Source: Jiella avicenniae
GTDB lineage: Bacteria; Pseudomonadota; Alphaproteobacteria; Rhizobiales; Rhizobiaceae
Direction: 5' to 3'
Length of the DNA: 64,000 nucleotides
NCBI RefSeq assembly: GCF_021390325.1
Contig: NZ_JAJUWU010000023.1
Location: forward strand, 61,263-125,262
The position numbers were made by a program, and so were the translations under genes. Shown piece after piece: positions 38,790 to 48,574 of the stretch; position 1 is the stretch's first letter, and every line of letters begins with the position of its first letter. The notes under the pieces were generated by a model, which saw only the letters and a list, made by a program, of their open reading frames with translations, searched no databases and had not been told where the DNA came from.

Positions 38790-40391
38790 TCACTTGTAGA
38801 TGAAACCGACGGCGCCGTAGTAGCGGCCGGGCGGAAGCTGCGTGTCCATGTGGCCGTAGACCCGGTTCAGCCGGCCGAGGAAGTTGGCCGAGCCGTCGCT
38901 CGACAGGGCGAAACCGTCGTCGGGCCGGGCCAGCGCCTGCCGGGCGACCGGCCGCACGAGGTAAGGCGTGACGATCACCACGAGTTCGGTCTCGTAGCGC
39001 TGGAAATCGCGGCTGCGGAACAGCGAGCCGAGAACCGGCAGCTTGGCGAGACCGGGCAGCCCCGAAACCACCTGGCGCACCTCGTCGCGGACGAGGCCGG
39101 CGATGACCAGCGAGCCGCCGGACGGCATCTCGACGGTGGTGTCGGCGAGCCGCTTCCTGAGGCCGATGGTGTTGACGGCGGGGGCGTAGCCGCGGGGAAT
39201 GCTGAACGGGGTCTCGAAGGTCGGCTCGGAGACGCTGGTGCGGATCTTCAGATTGATGCGACCGGCCGAAAGGACGACGGGCGTGAAGTCGAGGCCGATG
39301 CCGTAGTCGATGTCCTTGTGATTGTAGGTCACCGTCGCCGGATCGATGTCGTAGCCGACGATGTTGCCGGCCGCGTTGAGGATCGGCGTGCGTTTCTCCG
39401 CCTGTTCGGTCTTGCCGTCGCTGACGGTGAATTCGCCGCCGACCTTGAAGCTCGCCTTTTCGCCGGAAATTGCCGTCAGGCTCGGCTCGGCGAGCGTGCG
39501 CATCACGCCGGCCTGATCGAGGGCCGAGAGTTCGGAATCGATCGAGGTGGTGCCGATCGTGCCGTTGGCGAAGCCGCCGCTGCCCGACAGGGCCTTGCCG
39601 AGACCGAAGGGATTGTCGCTGACGACGCCGAAGGTCATCCCGTCGATGGCCGAGGAGAGAGAGCCGTTGAGCCCGAGCTGCTTGACGATCGAGCGCTGCA
39701 CTTCGGCGACGGTGACCTTGAGCGTCACCTGGTCCTCGCCGGCGATCTGCAGGAGATTGACGATCTGGCTCTTGCGCCGGTCTTCCTGGGCGAAGGCGAC
39801 GTCGGCGCCGCTGCCCTCGCCGGTGCCGGTCGCGGCGGCCGACTGGATGTACTGGCCGGTGGTGCCCTCGCCGCCGGTGACGAAGAGGTTGGCCAGGCGC
39901 TCGACCCTGGCGGCGTCCTGCGGCGTGGCGACCTGACCCGTCAGGACGACGTTGTCGTTGATCATCTCGACGTTGACGTTGGAATCCGGCACGTATTTGC
40001 GGATCGAGGCTTCCAGCCCGGTGATGTCGCGCTCGATCTGGATGTCGATCGCGGCGATCTGCCGGCCCCGAGCGTCGAAGACGACGACGTTCGTCTGACC
40101 GATCTGCTTGCCGAAGACGTAGATTCGCCGGGCGTCCCGAGTCACCGCGTCGGCGACCGCCGGATTGGCGACGAGAATGTCGTGGGCGTCCGCCGAAAGG
40201 ACGATGACCTTCGACTTGTTGAGCCCGAGCTTGATCGTCTGCTCGGCCCGGCTGACGTTGACGACGGCCTGTTCGGCGGCGGCTGGCGTGACGGGGAGGA
40301 CGGGGGCGAAACCGGTCGAGGCGGCGGCGAGGCCGACGACGGCATTGCGAAGGGCGTTCTTGAGGGCGGGCAATCTGAAAAGGGTCGGCAT
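38790..40391 (-). CDS. cpaC: pilus secretin CpaC (RcpA)
   Basis: 533 aa with a signal peptide (cleavage near residue 39, AAA-E). An N-terminal secretin-associated domain (VILSADAHDILVANPAVADAV) is followed by a BON-like segment (INDNVVLTGQVATPQDAARVERLA). The C-terminal secretin domain includes VTLKVTVAEVQRSIVKQLG, RTLAEPSLTAISGEKASFKVGGE and PSGGSLVIAGLVRDE. It forms the outer-membrane channel of the Tad pilus. It starts 11 nt after cpaB. Confidence 0.94.
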   Translation of the reverse strand: MPTLFRLPALKNALRNAVVGLAAASTGFAPVLPVTPAAAEQAVVNVSRAEQTIKLGLNKSKVIVLSADAHDILVANPAVADAVTRDARRIYVFGKQIGQTNVVVFDARGRQIAAIDIQIERDITGLEASIRKYVPDSNVNVEMINDNVVLTGQVATPQDAARVERLANLFVTGGEGTTGQYIQSAAATGTGEGSGADVAFAQEDRRKSQIVNLLQIAGEDQVTLKVTVAEVQRSIVKQLGLNGSLSSAIDGMTFGVVSDNPFGLGKALSGSGGFANGTIGTTSIDSELSALDQAGVMRTLAEPSLTAISGEKASFKVGGEFTVSDGKTEQAEKRTPILNAAGNIVGYDIDPATVTYNHKDIDYGIGLDFTPVVLSAGRINLKIRTSVSEPTFETPFSIPRGYAPAVNTIGLRKRLADTTVEMPSGGSLVIAGLVRDEVRQVVSGLPGLAKLPVLGSLFRSRDFQRYETELVVIVTPYLVRPVARQALARPDDGFALSSDGSANFLGRLNRVYGHMDTQLPPGRYYGAVGFIYK

Positions 40392-40402
40392 CTGTCTCAC
40401 CC

Positions 40403-41224
40403 TCACTGCGTCGTGGTGACGTCGTCGATGCGGCCGTAGCGCACGACGCGGATCTTGTTGCGTTGGGCCTTCTCCTGCTCGAGCAGGAAGCGGGCATAGC
40501 CGGGGGAGCCCGGGACCGAGTCGGCGAGCGAGCGCAGCGACAGCACCAGCCGGTCGGCGATCTGCTGGGCCGCCGTCAGGGCCTCGGCCTGGGAGGGATC
40601 GACCTCGAGCGTCGCGGTCTGGCCGACGACCACCTTCTGGCCGTCCTGTTCCTGCACCGACTGGTCGATGGCGAGGACGCGCAGGTTGCGCAGCACCGTC
40701 TCGGTGGAGATCCGCTGGTTCTGGCCGCCGCCGTCGTCGGCCCGCCGGGTCATGATGACGTCGACGTGGTCGTTCGGCAGGACGAAGCCGCCGGCGGCGG
40801 TCTCGGCCGAGATGCGCACTGCCACCGCCCGCTTGCCTTCGTCGAGAATGGCCGAGAGGAAGCCGCGATCGGCCTGGATGAGCTTGGATTCGCGCACCGG
40901 CTCGCCGGCGAAGAAGGACTGGCGGGCGATCGCGCCGCTGAGGTCGTTGACGGCGTTCGGCTTTGCCGACTTCAGGATGAGATCCGGGCCGATCCCGTCC
41001 TCCGGCCATTTCTGCCAGCCGAGCGTTCCGGTCACGGTGTCGCCCATCGGCACCGGGTCCTTGGTGACGAGGACCTCGACGAGCCGGATGGGCGGCTGCG
41101 CCGGCGCCGCGGAGATGATCACCGGCTCCTGCGGCTCCGTCCGGGACAGGCTCATCGCCAGCAGACCGGCGCCGATGGCGGCGACCGACGCCACGCCTAT
41201 CACCGCGATACGTGCAAGGCTCAT
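40403..41224 (-). CDS. cpaB: pilus assembly protein CpaB (RcpC)
   Basis: 273 aa. An N-terminal helix (IAVIGVASVAAIGAGLLAMSL) anchors a periplasmic SAF-type domain (VEVLVTKDPVPMGDTVTGTLGWQKWP) and an RcpC/CpaB segment (GKRAVAVRISAETAAGGFVLPNDHVDVIMTRR). It is the first gene of the cpa/tad unit. The start MSLARIAVIG fits the family; the further upstream ATG is non-conserved. The preceding 290 nt are AT-rich and probably contain the operon promoter. Confidence 0.93.
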   Translation of the reverse strand: MSLARIAVIGVASVAAIGAGLLAMSLSRTEPQEPVIISAAPAQPPIRLVEVLVTKDPVPMGDTVTGTLGWQKWPEDGIGPDLILKSAKPNAVNDLSGAIARQSFFAGEPVRESKLIQADRGFLSAILDEGKRAVAVRISAETAAGGFVLPNDHVDVIMTRRADDGGGQNQRISTETVLRNLRVLAIDQSVQEQDGQKVVVGQTATLEVDPSQAEALTAAQQIADRLVLSLRSLADSVPGSPGYARFLLEQEKAQRNKIRVVRYGRIDDVTTTQ

Positions 41225-41513
41225 CCGATAACCCCCGTGAAACCCGTCGGCAATTCGACCGTTCACGTTTGTTATCGTCCGCAAACCCTCAATGTATGGT
41301 TAACGAAACCTATCCGGCTGCAAGAATCCGTAAAAGAATGTCCTTAAGGCAGGAGAACGGCCGCCCGGAACGCGAAAATGCCGCCGACGGCGCCCCGGCA
41401 GGATCGCAGGGACATCGTTCGAGCGGCATCGTTCGATGGACGAACGCCCGGGGAGACGTCCGCAAAACCTGCCGGGATCGCCGTTTTCGTAAAAAACCGG
41501 GCGGGCAGACGTG

Positions 41514-42149
<636 letters not shown>

Positions 42150-42174
42150 TTACCCGCCAAGGTCACGAGTCGGT

Positions 42175-43128
42175 TCAGCCGAGAAAGCCGGCGATGCTTG
42201 CGCGCAATTCCTTCGCCGCGCCGAGCCAGCCGTCCATCTGCAGAACGCCGTGGATCGTCCCGTCGAGGCGCCGGGCGGTCACCGCGACCCCCGCCTCGGC
42301 GAGCCTCGCCGCGAAGGCCTCGCCCTCGTCGCGCAGCGGATCGTGCTCGCAGGTGACGAGGAGCGTCGGTGGCAGGCGGGACAGGTCGGGCGCCAGAAGC
42401 GGCGAGACGACGGGATCGCTGCGATCGTCGGGATCGGGCACGAAGAGCCCGTTCTCGTAGGCGAGCGAGTATTCGGTCATCATCTTCCCGGACTCGCTGC
42501 GCAGCGAGGCGAAGGGCCGGTCCGGCCTCAGATCGGTGTTGGGATAGAGCATCACCAGCTTCTCCGCCGTCGCCTCCCCGGCATCGCGAAGGGCGAGCGC
42601 CACGACGGCGGTGATCAGTCCGCCGATGGAATCGCCGCCGATGGCGACGCCCGCCGGGTCGCAGCCGAATTCGCCGGCCCTGGCGATCAGCGCCCGCGTC
42701 GCGGCGATGCAGTCTTCCTGCGGGGCCGGCGAGACGTGTTCGGGCGCGAGCCGATAGTCCACCGAGGCGATCAGCCGGCCGGTGGCCGCGCAGAGCTGGC
42801 GAAGAGCGACGTCGTGACTGTCCAGCGAACCGGCCATCGCGCCGCCGCCGTGATACCAGACCAGCATCGTCCGCGCGGGCGCGGCCGGACGATAGAGGCG
42901 CAGGCCGAGCGCTCCGGCCGCAGTCTGCCGGCACCCGCCCTCCGCCGGCCGTTCCAGCGTGACGTCCTCGGTCGTGACGTCCTTCGGGGCCTCGCCGGAA
43001 TAATCGGCCAGCGAGAAGGTCATCGCCCGCGCCTGGGCGAGCGTCTGCGCCGCATCGCGCGGCTCGGTCTGCACCCGCTTCTTGCGGGCCATATCGGCGA
43101 GGACGGCCTTGGCGTCGGCTCTCAACAT
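42175..43128 (-). CDS. alpha/beta hydrolase, hormone-sensitive-lipase family esterase
   Basis: 317 aa. The oxyanion motif HGGG (93-96) lies in WYHGGGAMAG, the nucleophile elbow is GDSIG (Ser167), the acid is in CEHDPLRDEG, and the catalytic His is in TIHGVLQM. This is the HSL-like (family IV) arrangement, so it hydrolyses short-chain carboxyl esters. There is no signal peptide, so it is cytoplasmic. It begins 4 nt after the corA stop, so the two are probably co-transcribed, though no functional link is evident. Confidence 0.92.
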   Translation of the reverse strand: MLRADAKAVLADMARKKRVQTEPRDAAQTLAQARAMTFSLADYSGEAPKDVTTEDVTLERPAEGGCRQTAAGALGLRLYRPAAPARTMLVWYHGGGAMAGSLDSHDVALRQLCAATGRLIASVDYRLAPEHVSPAPQEDCIAATRALIARAGEFGCDPAGVAIGGDSIGGLITAVVALALRDAGEATAEKLVMLYPNTDLRPDRPFASLRSESGKMMTEYSLAYENGLFVPDPDDRSDPVVSPLLAPDLSRLPPTLLVTCEHDPLRDEGEAFAARLAEAGVAVTARRLDGTIHGVLQMDGWLGAAKELRASIAGFLG

Positions 43129-43132
43129 CGCA

Positions 43133-44224
43133 TCAGATCCAGCGCTTCTTGCGGAAGAACAGGAGCAACCCCCCTGCGACGGCGGCCATGATCGCGAGCG
43201 CGATCGGATAGCCGTAGGGCGACTGGGTGAGCGGCATGTTCCAGTCCGAGATCTCCGGATTGAAGTTCATGCCCCAGAGGCCGGCGAGAAAGCCGAGCGG
43301 AATGAAGATGGTCGAGACGATGGTGAGGAGATTGATCACCTCGTTGGTCCTCGCCGCCGACAGCGTCATGTGCAGGTCGATCAGCCCGGCCGCCGTCTCG
43401 CGATAGGTGTCGTTGAGGTCGACGAGCTGGTCGCAGTGGTCCTGCACGTCGGCGAAATAGAGCTTCGTCTCCTCCGCGAGGAACGGCCGCTCCAGCCGGA
43501 GGATCACGCCGAGCCCGTCGCGGCTCGGCCTGAGATAGCGGCGCATGGTGAAGAGTTCGCGGCGCATGGCGTGGAGCTCCGGCACCTGGACGGCGTCGAC
43601 GTCCTCGAAGATCGCGTCCTCGATCCCGTCGAGCCGGGTGCCGTGCTGATCGACGACGGGGAAATAGGCGTCGACCACCGCGTCGATCAGCGCATAGGCG
43701 AGATAGTCGGCGCCACCCGCATGGAGCCGCGGCGCGCCCTTGGCGATGCGATTGCGGACCGGATCGAAGGCGTCGCCCGGCCGCTCCTGGAAGGTGACGA
43801 CGAAGCCTTCGCCGAAGAACAGCGACAGCTGCTCGCTGCCCTCGCCCGCCAGCATCCTGAGGACGACGAAGGCGTAGTCCTCGTAGGCCTCGCATTTCGG
43901 CCGCTGGTCGGTGTTGACGACGTCCTCGAGCGTCAGCGGATGGAGGCCGAAGGCCTCGCCGATGCGGCGGACGAGATCGACGTCCGCAAGCCCGGTGCAG
44001 TCGAGCCAGAGCTTGGCGCACCTCTTGCGCAGCGCCAGCGCCTCATCCAGCGTGCAGCCCTCGAGCCGCTCGGCCCCGCCGCCGCCGAGGCCGACGGCGG
44101 TCAGCCGCGAACGCATCGCCTCGGGATCGGCGACGAGCTGCCCGGGCGGCGCGCCGACGGCGGAACGCTTGGTCTTCTCCGCCCGCTTGCGCTTGCGTTT
44201 CCTGTGCCCGGTCAGATCGATCAT
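43133..44224 (-). CDS. corA: CorA-family magnesium/divalent cation transporter
   Basis: 363 aa. A large cytoplasmic funnel domain (HPLTLEDVVNTDQRPKCEAYEDY) ends in two C-terminal membrane helices. The selectivity motif GMN (318-320) lies in LAGLWGMNFNPEI between them, and the basic end is FRKKRWI. The N-terminal Arg/Lys-rich stretch (HRKRKRKRAEKTKR) is unusual but plausible. It mediates Mg2+ (or Co2+/Ni2+/Zn2+) flux as a pentamer in the inner membrane. The start MIDLTG was preferred over an upstream in-frame ATG that lacks conservation. Confidence 0.93.
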   Translation of the reverse strand: MIDLTGHRKRKRKRAEKTKRSAVGAPPGQLVADPEAMRSRLTAVGLGGGGAERLEGCTLDEALALRKRCAKLWLDCTGLADVDLVRRIGEAFGLHPLTLEDVVNTDQRPKCEAYEDYAFVVLRMLAGEGSEQLSLFFGEGFVVTFQERPGDAFDPVRNRIAKGAPRLHAGGADYLAYALIDAVVDAYFPVVDQHGTRLDGIEDAIFEDVDAVQVPELHAMRRELFTMRRYLRPSRDGLGVILRLERPFLAEETKLYFADVQDHCDQLVDLNDTYRETAAGLIDLHMTLSAARTNEVINLLTIVSTIFIPLGFLAGLWGMNFNPEISDWNMPLTQSPYGYPIALAIMAAVAGGLLLFFRKKRWI

Positions 44225-44336
44225 CGGCGCCCTTCGCCCGTTCCTTCGGCCCCGGGCGACGAGCACCCGAGGTTGGAAAGGAAGAAGGCGCGAAGACGTT
44301 CCCGATGCCGCAACGGGCCGCGGCGATGCGGCGCGA

Positions 44337-45323
44337 TCAGCCCTTGCCGCCGAACACGCGCTTCGGCTTGAAGGCGCCTTCCTCGATGGCGCCGAGCGCG
44401 ATCAGCCGGCCGTGGCCGGTGGCGAAGGCCTCCTCGCAGAACACCGGCGCGTCGCGGCCCCGGAGGATGACGGGATTGCCGGCAAGGACCCGGCTCGCCT
44501 GCTCGTCCGTCAGCATCACCTCGTAGAGGTCGGCGAGTGCCGCTTCCGGGGCGATGATGTATTCGTCGAGCGGCTTGAAATCGACGACGCGGGGCTTGGC
44601 GCCGGCCGCGATCGCCTCTTCGTCGAGCACTTCGAGACCCTCGTCGGCCGCCGCCAGAAGCTCGTCCAGCGGCACCATGTCGTCCTCGGAAAACGCCCCG
44701 ACCGAGGTGCGGCGAAGGTCCGTCACATGGCCGTAGCAGCCGAGATCGCGGCCGAGATCGCGGGCGATGGCGCGCACATAGGTGCCCTTGCCGCATTCGG
44801 CCTCGAAGACGGTGGTATCGGCGTCCGGCTGATCGACGATGTCGAGCCGCAGCACCTCCACCGTGCGGGCGGCGATCTCCACGGTCTCGCCCTCGCGGGC
44901 GAGGTCGTAGGCCCGTTCGCCGGCAATCTTGATCGCCGAGAAGGCCGGCGGCACCTGGGTGATCTCGCCGACATAGTTCGGCAGCAGCGCCTCGATGGCG
45001 TCCCGCGTCGGCCGCTCGTCGGAGCTCTTCACCACCGGGCCTTCGGTATCGTCGGTCGTCGTCTCGGCGCCCCAGCGCACGGAAAAGCGGTAGGCCTTGC
45101 GACCGTCCATGACGAAGGGCACGGTCTTGGTCGCATCGCCCAGCGCGATCGGCAGCATGCCCGAGGCCAGCGGATCGAGCGTGCCGGCATGGCCGGCCTT
45201 CTGGGCGAAGTACAGCCACTTCAGCTTGCCCACCGCATCGGTCGAGCCCATGCCCTTCGGCTTGTCGAGGACGATCCAGCCGTTCACCGGCCGTCCCTTG
45301 GGCTTCTTGCCGCGCCGCGCCAT
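44337..45323 (-). CDS. truB: tRNA pseudouridine(55) synthase TruB
   Basis: 328 aa. The catalytic Asp50 lies in [15 protein letters not shown]. Other blocks are [38 protein letters not shown] and [16 protein letters not shown]. It forms pseudouridine 55 in the T-loop of tRNAs. Its start overlaps the rbfA stop by one base, so the two are translationally coupled. The usual downstream rpsO is absent; corA follows. Confidence 0.96.
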   Translation of the reverse strand: MARRGKKPKGRPVNGWIVLDKPKGMGSTDAVGKLKWLYFAQKAGHAGTLDPLASGMLPIALGDATKTVPFVMDGRKAYRFSVRWGAETTTDDTEGPVVKSSDERPTRDAIEALLPNYVGEITQVPPAFSAIKIAGERAYDLAREGETVEIAARTVEVLRLDIVDQPDADTTVFEAECGKGTYVRAIARDLGRDLGCYGHVTDLRRTSVGAFSEDDMVPLDELLAAADEGLEVLDEEAIAAGAKPRVVDFKPLDEYIIAPEAALADLYEVMLTDEQASRVLAGNPVILRGRDAPVFCEEAFATGHGRLIALGAIEEGAFKPKRVFGGKG

Positions 45324-45760
45324 CAGTTCTCGTCTCCGTCGGTGTCCTCGGCCGGCGCCTCGCCGTCCTCGTCGTGATCGAGATCCCGCTGGACCTCCGG
45401 CGACTTCAGGATGGCGTCGATGCGGGCGAAATTGTCGAAGGAGGTGTCGGTCCGGAACCGCACCTCCGGCATGTATTTCATCTGCTTCAGCGCCGGGGCG
45501 AGGCGGCCGCGGATGAATTTGGCGTTCCTGTTCAGCGCTGCGACGAACGGCTCCGTATCCTCCTGGCCGAGCACGGTGACATAGGCCGTCGCGATCTTCA
45601 GATCCGGCGACATCCGCACTTCGGAAACCGAGACCATGGCTCTTTCGAGGAGGGGATCGAGGATCTCGCCGCGTTGGAAGACCTCGGTCAGCGCATGGCG
45701 GACCTTCTCGCCGACCGACAGCATGCGCTGGGACGGTGCCGATGATGATGAGCGGGCCAT
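45323..45760 (-). CDS. rbfA: ribosome-binding factor A
   Basis: 145 aa KH-type fold protein: [43 protein letters not shown] and [19 protein letters not shown] are the family blocks. The acidic C-terminal tail ([18 protein letters not shown]) is variable. It assists late maturation of the 30S subunit and 16S rRNA 5' processing, especially in the cold. It is coupled to truB. infB, its common upstream neighbour, is not here. Confidence 0.95.
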   Translation of the reverse strand: MARSSSSAPSQRMLSVGEKVRHALTEVFQRGEILDPLLERAMVSVSEVRMSPDLKIATAYVTVLGQEDTEPFVAALNRNAKFIRGRLAPALKQMKYMPEVRFRTDTSFDNFARIDAILKSPEVQRDLDHDEDGEAPAEDTDGDEN

Positions 45761-45828
45761 GGTGAAAAACCCCCGTTGCTTTCGTCTCGACGCCCGCGGC
45801 GCCGAGGACAGCGACGAGGGCCGGATGA

Positions 45829-46434
45829 TTACAGAATGACGCAGGCGCCCTCGAAATCGAGCCGCGGCAGCCGGTCGAATGTCGCGCCAGCCCCGTAGCC
45901 GATGTTGCAGGCCCAGTTGGTTCGCCAGGTCTTGCGGGCCGGATCGCCGAGGAAGAAGGCCTCGTCGATCCCTTTCAGATCGATGCCGGACATCGGCCCG
46001 ACGTCGAGACCGAGCGCCCGGGCCGCAAGCATGAGATAGGCGCCCTGAAGAGTGCCGTTCCGGAACGCATGGGTCTCGGCCGCCTCGGGCTTGTCGCGCA
46101 AGCCGTCGAACATCGCCGGGCGCTGCGGAAAGAGCTCGGGCATCTTGTCGTAAAACGCAAGGTCGTGGGCGACGATCACCACCCAGGGTGCGGCCGCCGT
46201 CTTTTTCCGGTTGCCCTCCGAAATCAGCGGCAGCAGCCTGTCGCGCCCCTCGCCCTTGGGGAAGAACACGAAGCGCGCCGGCGAGGAATTGCCACTGGTC
46301 GGGCCCATGCGGGCAAGATCGTAGGTCGCGCGGATCAGCGTTTCCGGCACCGTCTCGTCGGTCCAGCCGTTCTGGCTGCGCGCCTCGCGAAACAGGCGGT
46401 CGAGCGCCGCGTCGTCGATCGGCTGGTGGCTCAT
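45829..46434 (-). CDS. nitroreductase-family protein, malonic semialdehyde reductase (RutE) type
   Basis: 201 aa FMN-dependent oxidoreductase. The amino part [18 protein letters not shown] and the FMN-contact block [16 protein letters not shown] match the RutE/HadB subgroup of about 196 aa, as does [16 protein letters not shown]. It reduces malonic semialdehyde to 3-hydroxypropionate or related carbonyl/nitro substrates with NAD(P)H. The ATG giving MSHQPIDD was selected by homology. It is monocistronic between a 367-nt empty region and rbfA; no rut genes are adjacent, so the role is open. Confidence 0.85.
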   Translation of the reverse strand: MSHQPIDDAALDRLFREARSQNGWTDETVPETLIRATYDLARMGPTSGNSSPARFVFFPKGEGRDRLLPLISEGNRKKTAAAPWVVIVAHDLAFYDKMPELFPQRPAMFDGLRDKPEAAETHAFRNGTLQGAYLMLAARALGLDVGPMSGIDLKGIDEAFFLGDPARKTWRTNWACNIGYGAGATFDRLPRLDFEGACVIL

Positions 46435-46801
46435 GTCTCGTTCTCGAAGCTGGGGTTGCTTGCCGCTCCCGACGCTCGCGCGAATGGAGCTGGCTGACAG
46501 GTGATTTCGCCGAAGGATTGCGGCGGGCACCCTCGAAGAGGACGTCCGGCGCTACCGACGGCGGAAGCTCCTGGGAGTGGTGGCTGTGTTAAGCGGGAAG
46601 CTCCGCAAACACAAGGCCCCGCCAACGTGCCCTGTCAGGTCTCGCTCGTCCCCTCCCGGAATTCGATGCCACCGGGTTCGAACGGAGGACGGCAACGCCT
46701 TCAGGCCGGAACGGCGACGGAACTCCTTCGGCGTCCGCCTGCCGTCCGGCAAGGCTTGCCAAGAGCCGCTCCCGCCGACGAACCGGATCGCCGACCCGGC
46801 G
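46435..46801. other. 367-nt region without a recognised gene
   Basis: Between the nitroreductase gene and the DUF1178 gene. It contains an isolated GGGTTCGAAC string at 46674 reminiscent of a tRNA T-arm, but no acceptor stem or anticodon arm can be built around it. Codon bias is weak in all frames. Confidence 0.5.
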
Positions 46802-47350
46802 CTACTGCCCGTCTTCCGGCAGCGGCATCAGCATGAGGGCGGTGATGCCCTCCTCCTCCAGGCCCTCGACGTCCTTCCTCGACGCCTCGCCGTAGATCTG
46901 CCGGGCTTCGGTCTCGCCGTAATGGATGCGCCGCGCCTCCTCGGCGAATTTCGTGCCGACATAGTCGGCCTCGGCCCGGACCTTGCGCGAGATCTCCTGG
47001 AGGGCCGCGAAGGCCCTCGCCACCTCCGGATGGGCGGCCGACAGGTTGGCGAGCGTCTGCGGCGGGGGTGGAGCCGCGGTCGGAGCGGTTGCGGCCGGAC
47101 CGGCGGAAGGTCCGCCTCCGCCCTCTCCCGCCGTTTCGGCCGCGGCCTGTGCCCGCGCGTCGTCGGCGCGGCGCTCGGCGCCGCCCGTCGCGATCGCCGG
47201 GCGCATCAGCGCCTTGGCGACGTCGCTCGTCCCGCAGACCGGGCATTCGACGAGGCCGGCAGCGGCCTGCCGGTCGAAATCGTCGTTGGAGCGGAACCAG
47301 CCGTCGAAGTCGTGGCCGACGGGGCGGCAGCGCAACGCGAAATGGATCAT
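46802..47350 (-). CDS. DUF1178 family protein
   Basis: 182 aa. It starts MIHFALRCRPVGHDFDGWF and carries a CPVCG zinc-knuckle-like pair, then a low-complexity Ala/Pro/Gly region (about 55-100), and ends with AHPEVARAFAALQEISRKVR and EEARRIHYGETEARQIYGEA. These match DUF1178, a conserved alphaproteobacterial family of unknown function. It overlaps the nitrilase stop by one base and is probably co-transcribed with nitrilase, grx and comF. Confidence 0.9.
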   Translation of the reverse strand: MIHFALRCRPVGHDFDGWFRSNDDFDRQAAAGLVECPVCGTSDVAKALMRPAIATGGAERRADDARAQAAAETAGEGGGGPSAGPAATAPTAAPPPPQTLANLSAAHPEVARAFAALQEISRKVRAEADYVGTKFAEEARRIHYGETEARQIYGEASRKDVEGLEEEGITALMLMPLPEDGQ

Positions 47351-48234
47351 TATTCGGCCGCCACCGCGCCGGTGACGCGAATCGTTTCGCCCTGTGGGTC
47401 CCCCACCACGAACGGCCGCGCGTTGCGCAGATTGGGGATCTTGGCGCGGGCCGCGGCGACGGCGGAGGTGTCGATCTCGGCAAGCGCGAAGCCCGGCTCG
47501 TCGCCGTCCACCTCGGCGATCACCCTGCCCCAGGGATCGACGATCAGCGAATGGCCGTAGGTCTCGCGGCCGTCCTCGTGCAGGCCGCCCTGCGCCGCGG
47601 CGACGACGAAGGCGCCGTTCTCGATCGCCCGGGCGCGCAAGAGCACGTGCCAGTGCGCCTCGCCCGTCTGGCGGGTGAAGGCCGCCGGCGCGGTGAGGAT
47701 CTCGGCCCCGGCCAGCGCCTCCTCGCGGAAGAGATGAGGAAAGCGCATGTCGTAGCAGACGGCGAAGCCGAGCTTGACGTGGCCGCTCTCGAACTCCGCA
47801 TCGACCACCGTGGCCGTCCCGCCCGGCCGATAGGTGCGCGATTCCCGCCAGCTCTCGCCATTGTCGAGGTCGACGTCGAACATGTGGATCTTGTCGTAGG
47901 TCGCCATCTCCTCGCCGTCGGGGCCGAAGAGAAAGGCCCGGTTCGCGACGCGCCCGTCACCGAGCGGCACCGCGGTCGAGCCGACATGGACGAAGATCAT
48001 GTGGCGGGCCGCCAGCCGCGCCGCCTCGGCGAGAAGCGGATCCTCGGCCTCCGGCCGCAGCCGTTCCATCAGCGTCTCCCGGTCGCGGCAGACCATGCCG
48101 GTCATTTCCGGCGACTGGACGTAATCCGCCCCCGCCGCGACGGCCTTTTCCACGAGTGTCGAAAACGCCGCGACGTTCTCATCCGGCCGCGTGGTCGAAC
48201 GCATCTGCAGGACGGCGGCGCGCACAATGGTCAA
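47350..48234 (-). CDS. carbon-nitrogen hydrolase (nitrilase superfamily, Nit1/omega-amidase-like)
   Basis: 294 aa. The catalytic triad is visible: Glu in YVQSPEMTG, Lys in YDKIHMFDV, and Cys in GFAVCYDMRFPHLF. Relatives hydrolyse amides such as deaminated glutathione or 2-oxoglutaramate in metabolite repair. The frame begins best at TTG (48234), preceded by GGAGACGAG; no ATG or GTG with a better site gives the conserved TIVRAAVLQMRS start. It is cytoplasmic and part of the comF-grx-nitrilase-DUF1178 unit; a repair role beside glutaredoxin is plausible. Confidence 0.9.
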   Translation of the reverse strand: MTIVRAAVLQMRSTTRPDENVAAFSTLVEKAVAAGADYVQSPEMTGMVCRDRETLMERLRPEAEDPLLAEAARLAARHMIFVHVGSTAVPLGDGRVANRAFLFGPDGEEMATYDKIHMFDVDLDNGESWRESRTYRPGGTATVVDAEFESGHVKLGFAVCYDMRFPHLFREEALAGAEILTAPAAFTRQTGEAHWHVLLRARAIENGAFVVAAAQGGLHEDGRETYGHSLIVDPWGRVIAEVDGDEPGFALAEIDTSAVAAARAKIPNLRNARPFVVGDPQGETIRVTGAVAAE

Positions 48235-48275
48235 GGTCTCGTCTCCAATCGTCGTCGGCCCTACCGGCGCCGGGG

Positions 48276-48533
48276 TCAGGCTGCCAGCAGCGGGTCGAGC
48301 TTGCCGGCCCGATCGAGGGCGTAGAGTTCGTCGCAGCCGCCCACATGGGTGTCGCCGACGAAGATCTGCGGAAAGGTCGAGCCGCCGTTCGCCCGCTGGC
48401 GCATCTCGGCGCGCAGATCCGGCGAGGACGTCGCGTCCTTCTCCTCGTAGGCGACGCCCTTCGTTTCGAGAAGCTGTTTCGCCCGCGCGCAGTAGCCGCA
48501 GAACTGCCGCGTGTAGATCGTCACCTCGGCCAT
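48276..48533 (-). CDS. grxC: glutaredoxin 3
   Basis: 85 aa, the standard GrxC length. The active site is CGYC within TRQFCGYCARAKQLL, followed by TFPQIFVGDTHVGGCDELYAL (cis-Pro and glutathione-binding GGCDEL). It reduces protein disulfides and mixed disulfides with glutathione in the cytosol. It lies 41 nt from comF and 41 nt from the nitrilase gene in the same direction. Confidence 0.95.
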   Translation of the reverse strand: MAEVTIYTRQFCGYCARAKQLLETKGVAYEEKDATSSPDLRAEMRQRANGGSTFPQIFVGDTHVGGCDELYALDRAGKLDPLLAA

Positions 48534-48574
48534 CACCCGTCCCATCATCGAGAAATCGTCCGGACGATATGGCC

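Noticed and set aside
41225..41513. CtrA-type (TTAA-N7-TTAA) site upstream of cpaB
   Set aside because: TTAA words are present (for example near 41300 and 41343), but none has the required 7-nt spacing.
46560..46700. Possible tRNA, suggested by a GGGTTCGAAC T-arm-like string
   Set aside because: No matching acceptor stem, D-arm or anticodon arm can be placed on either strand.
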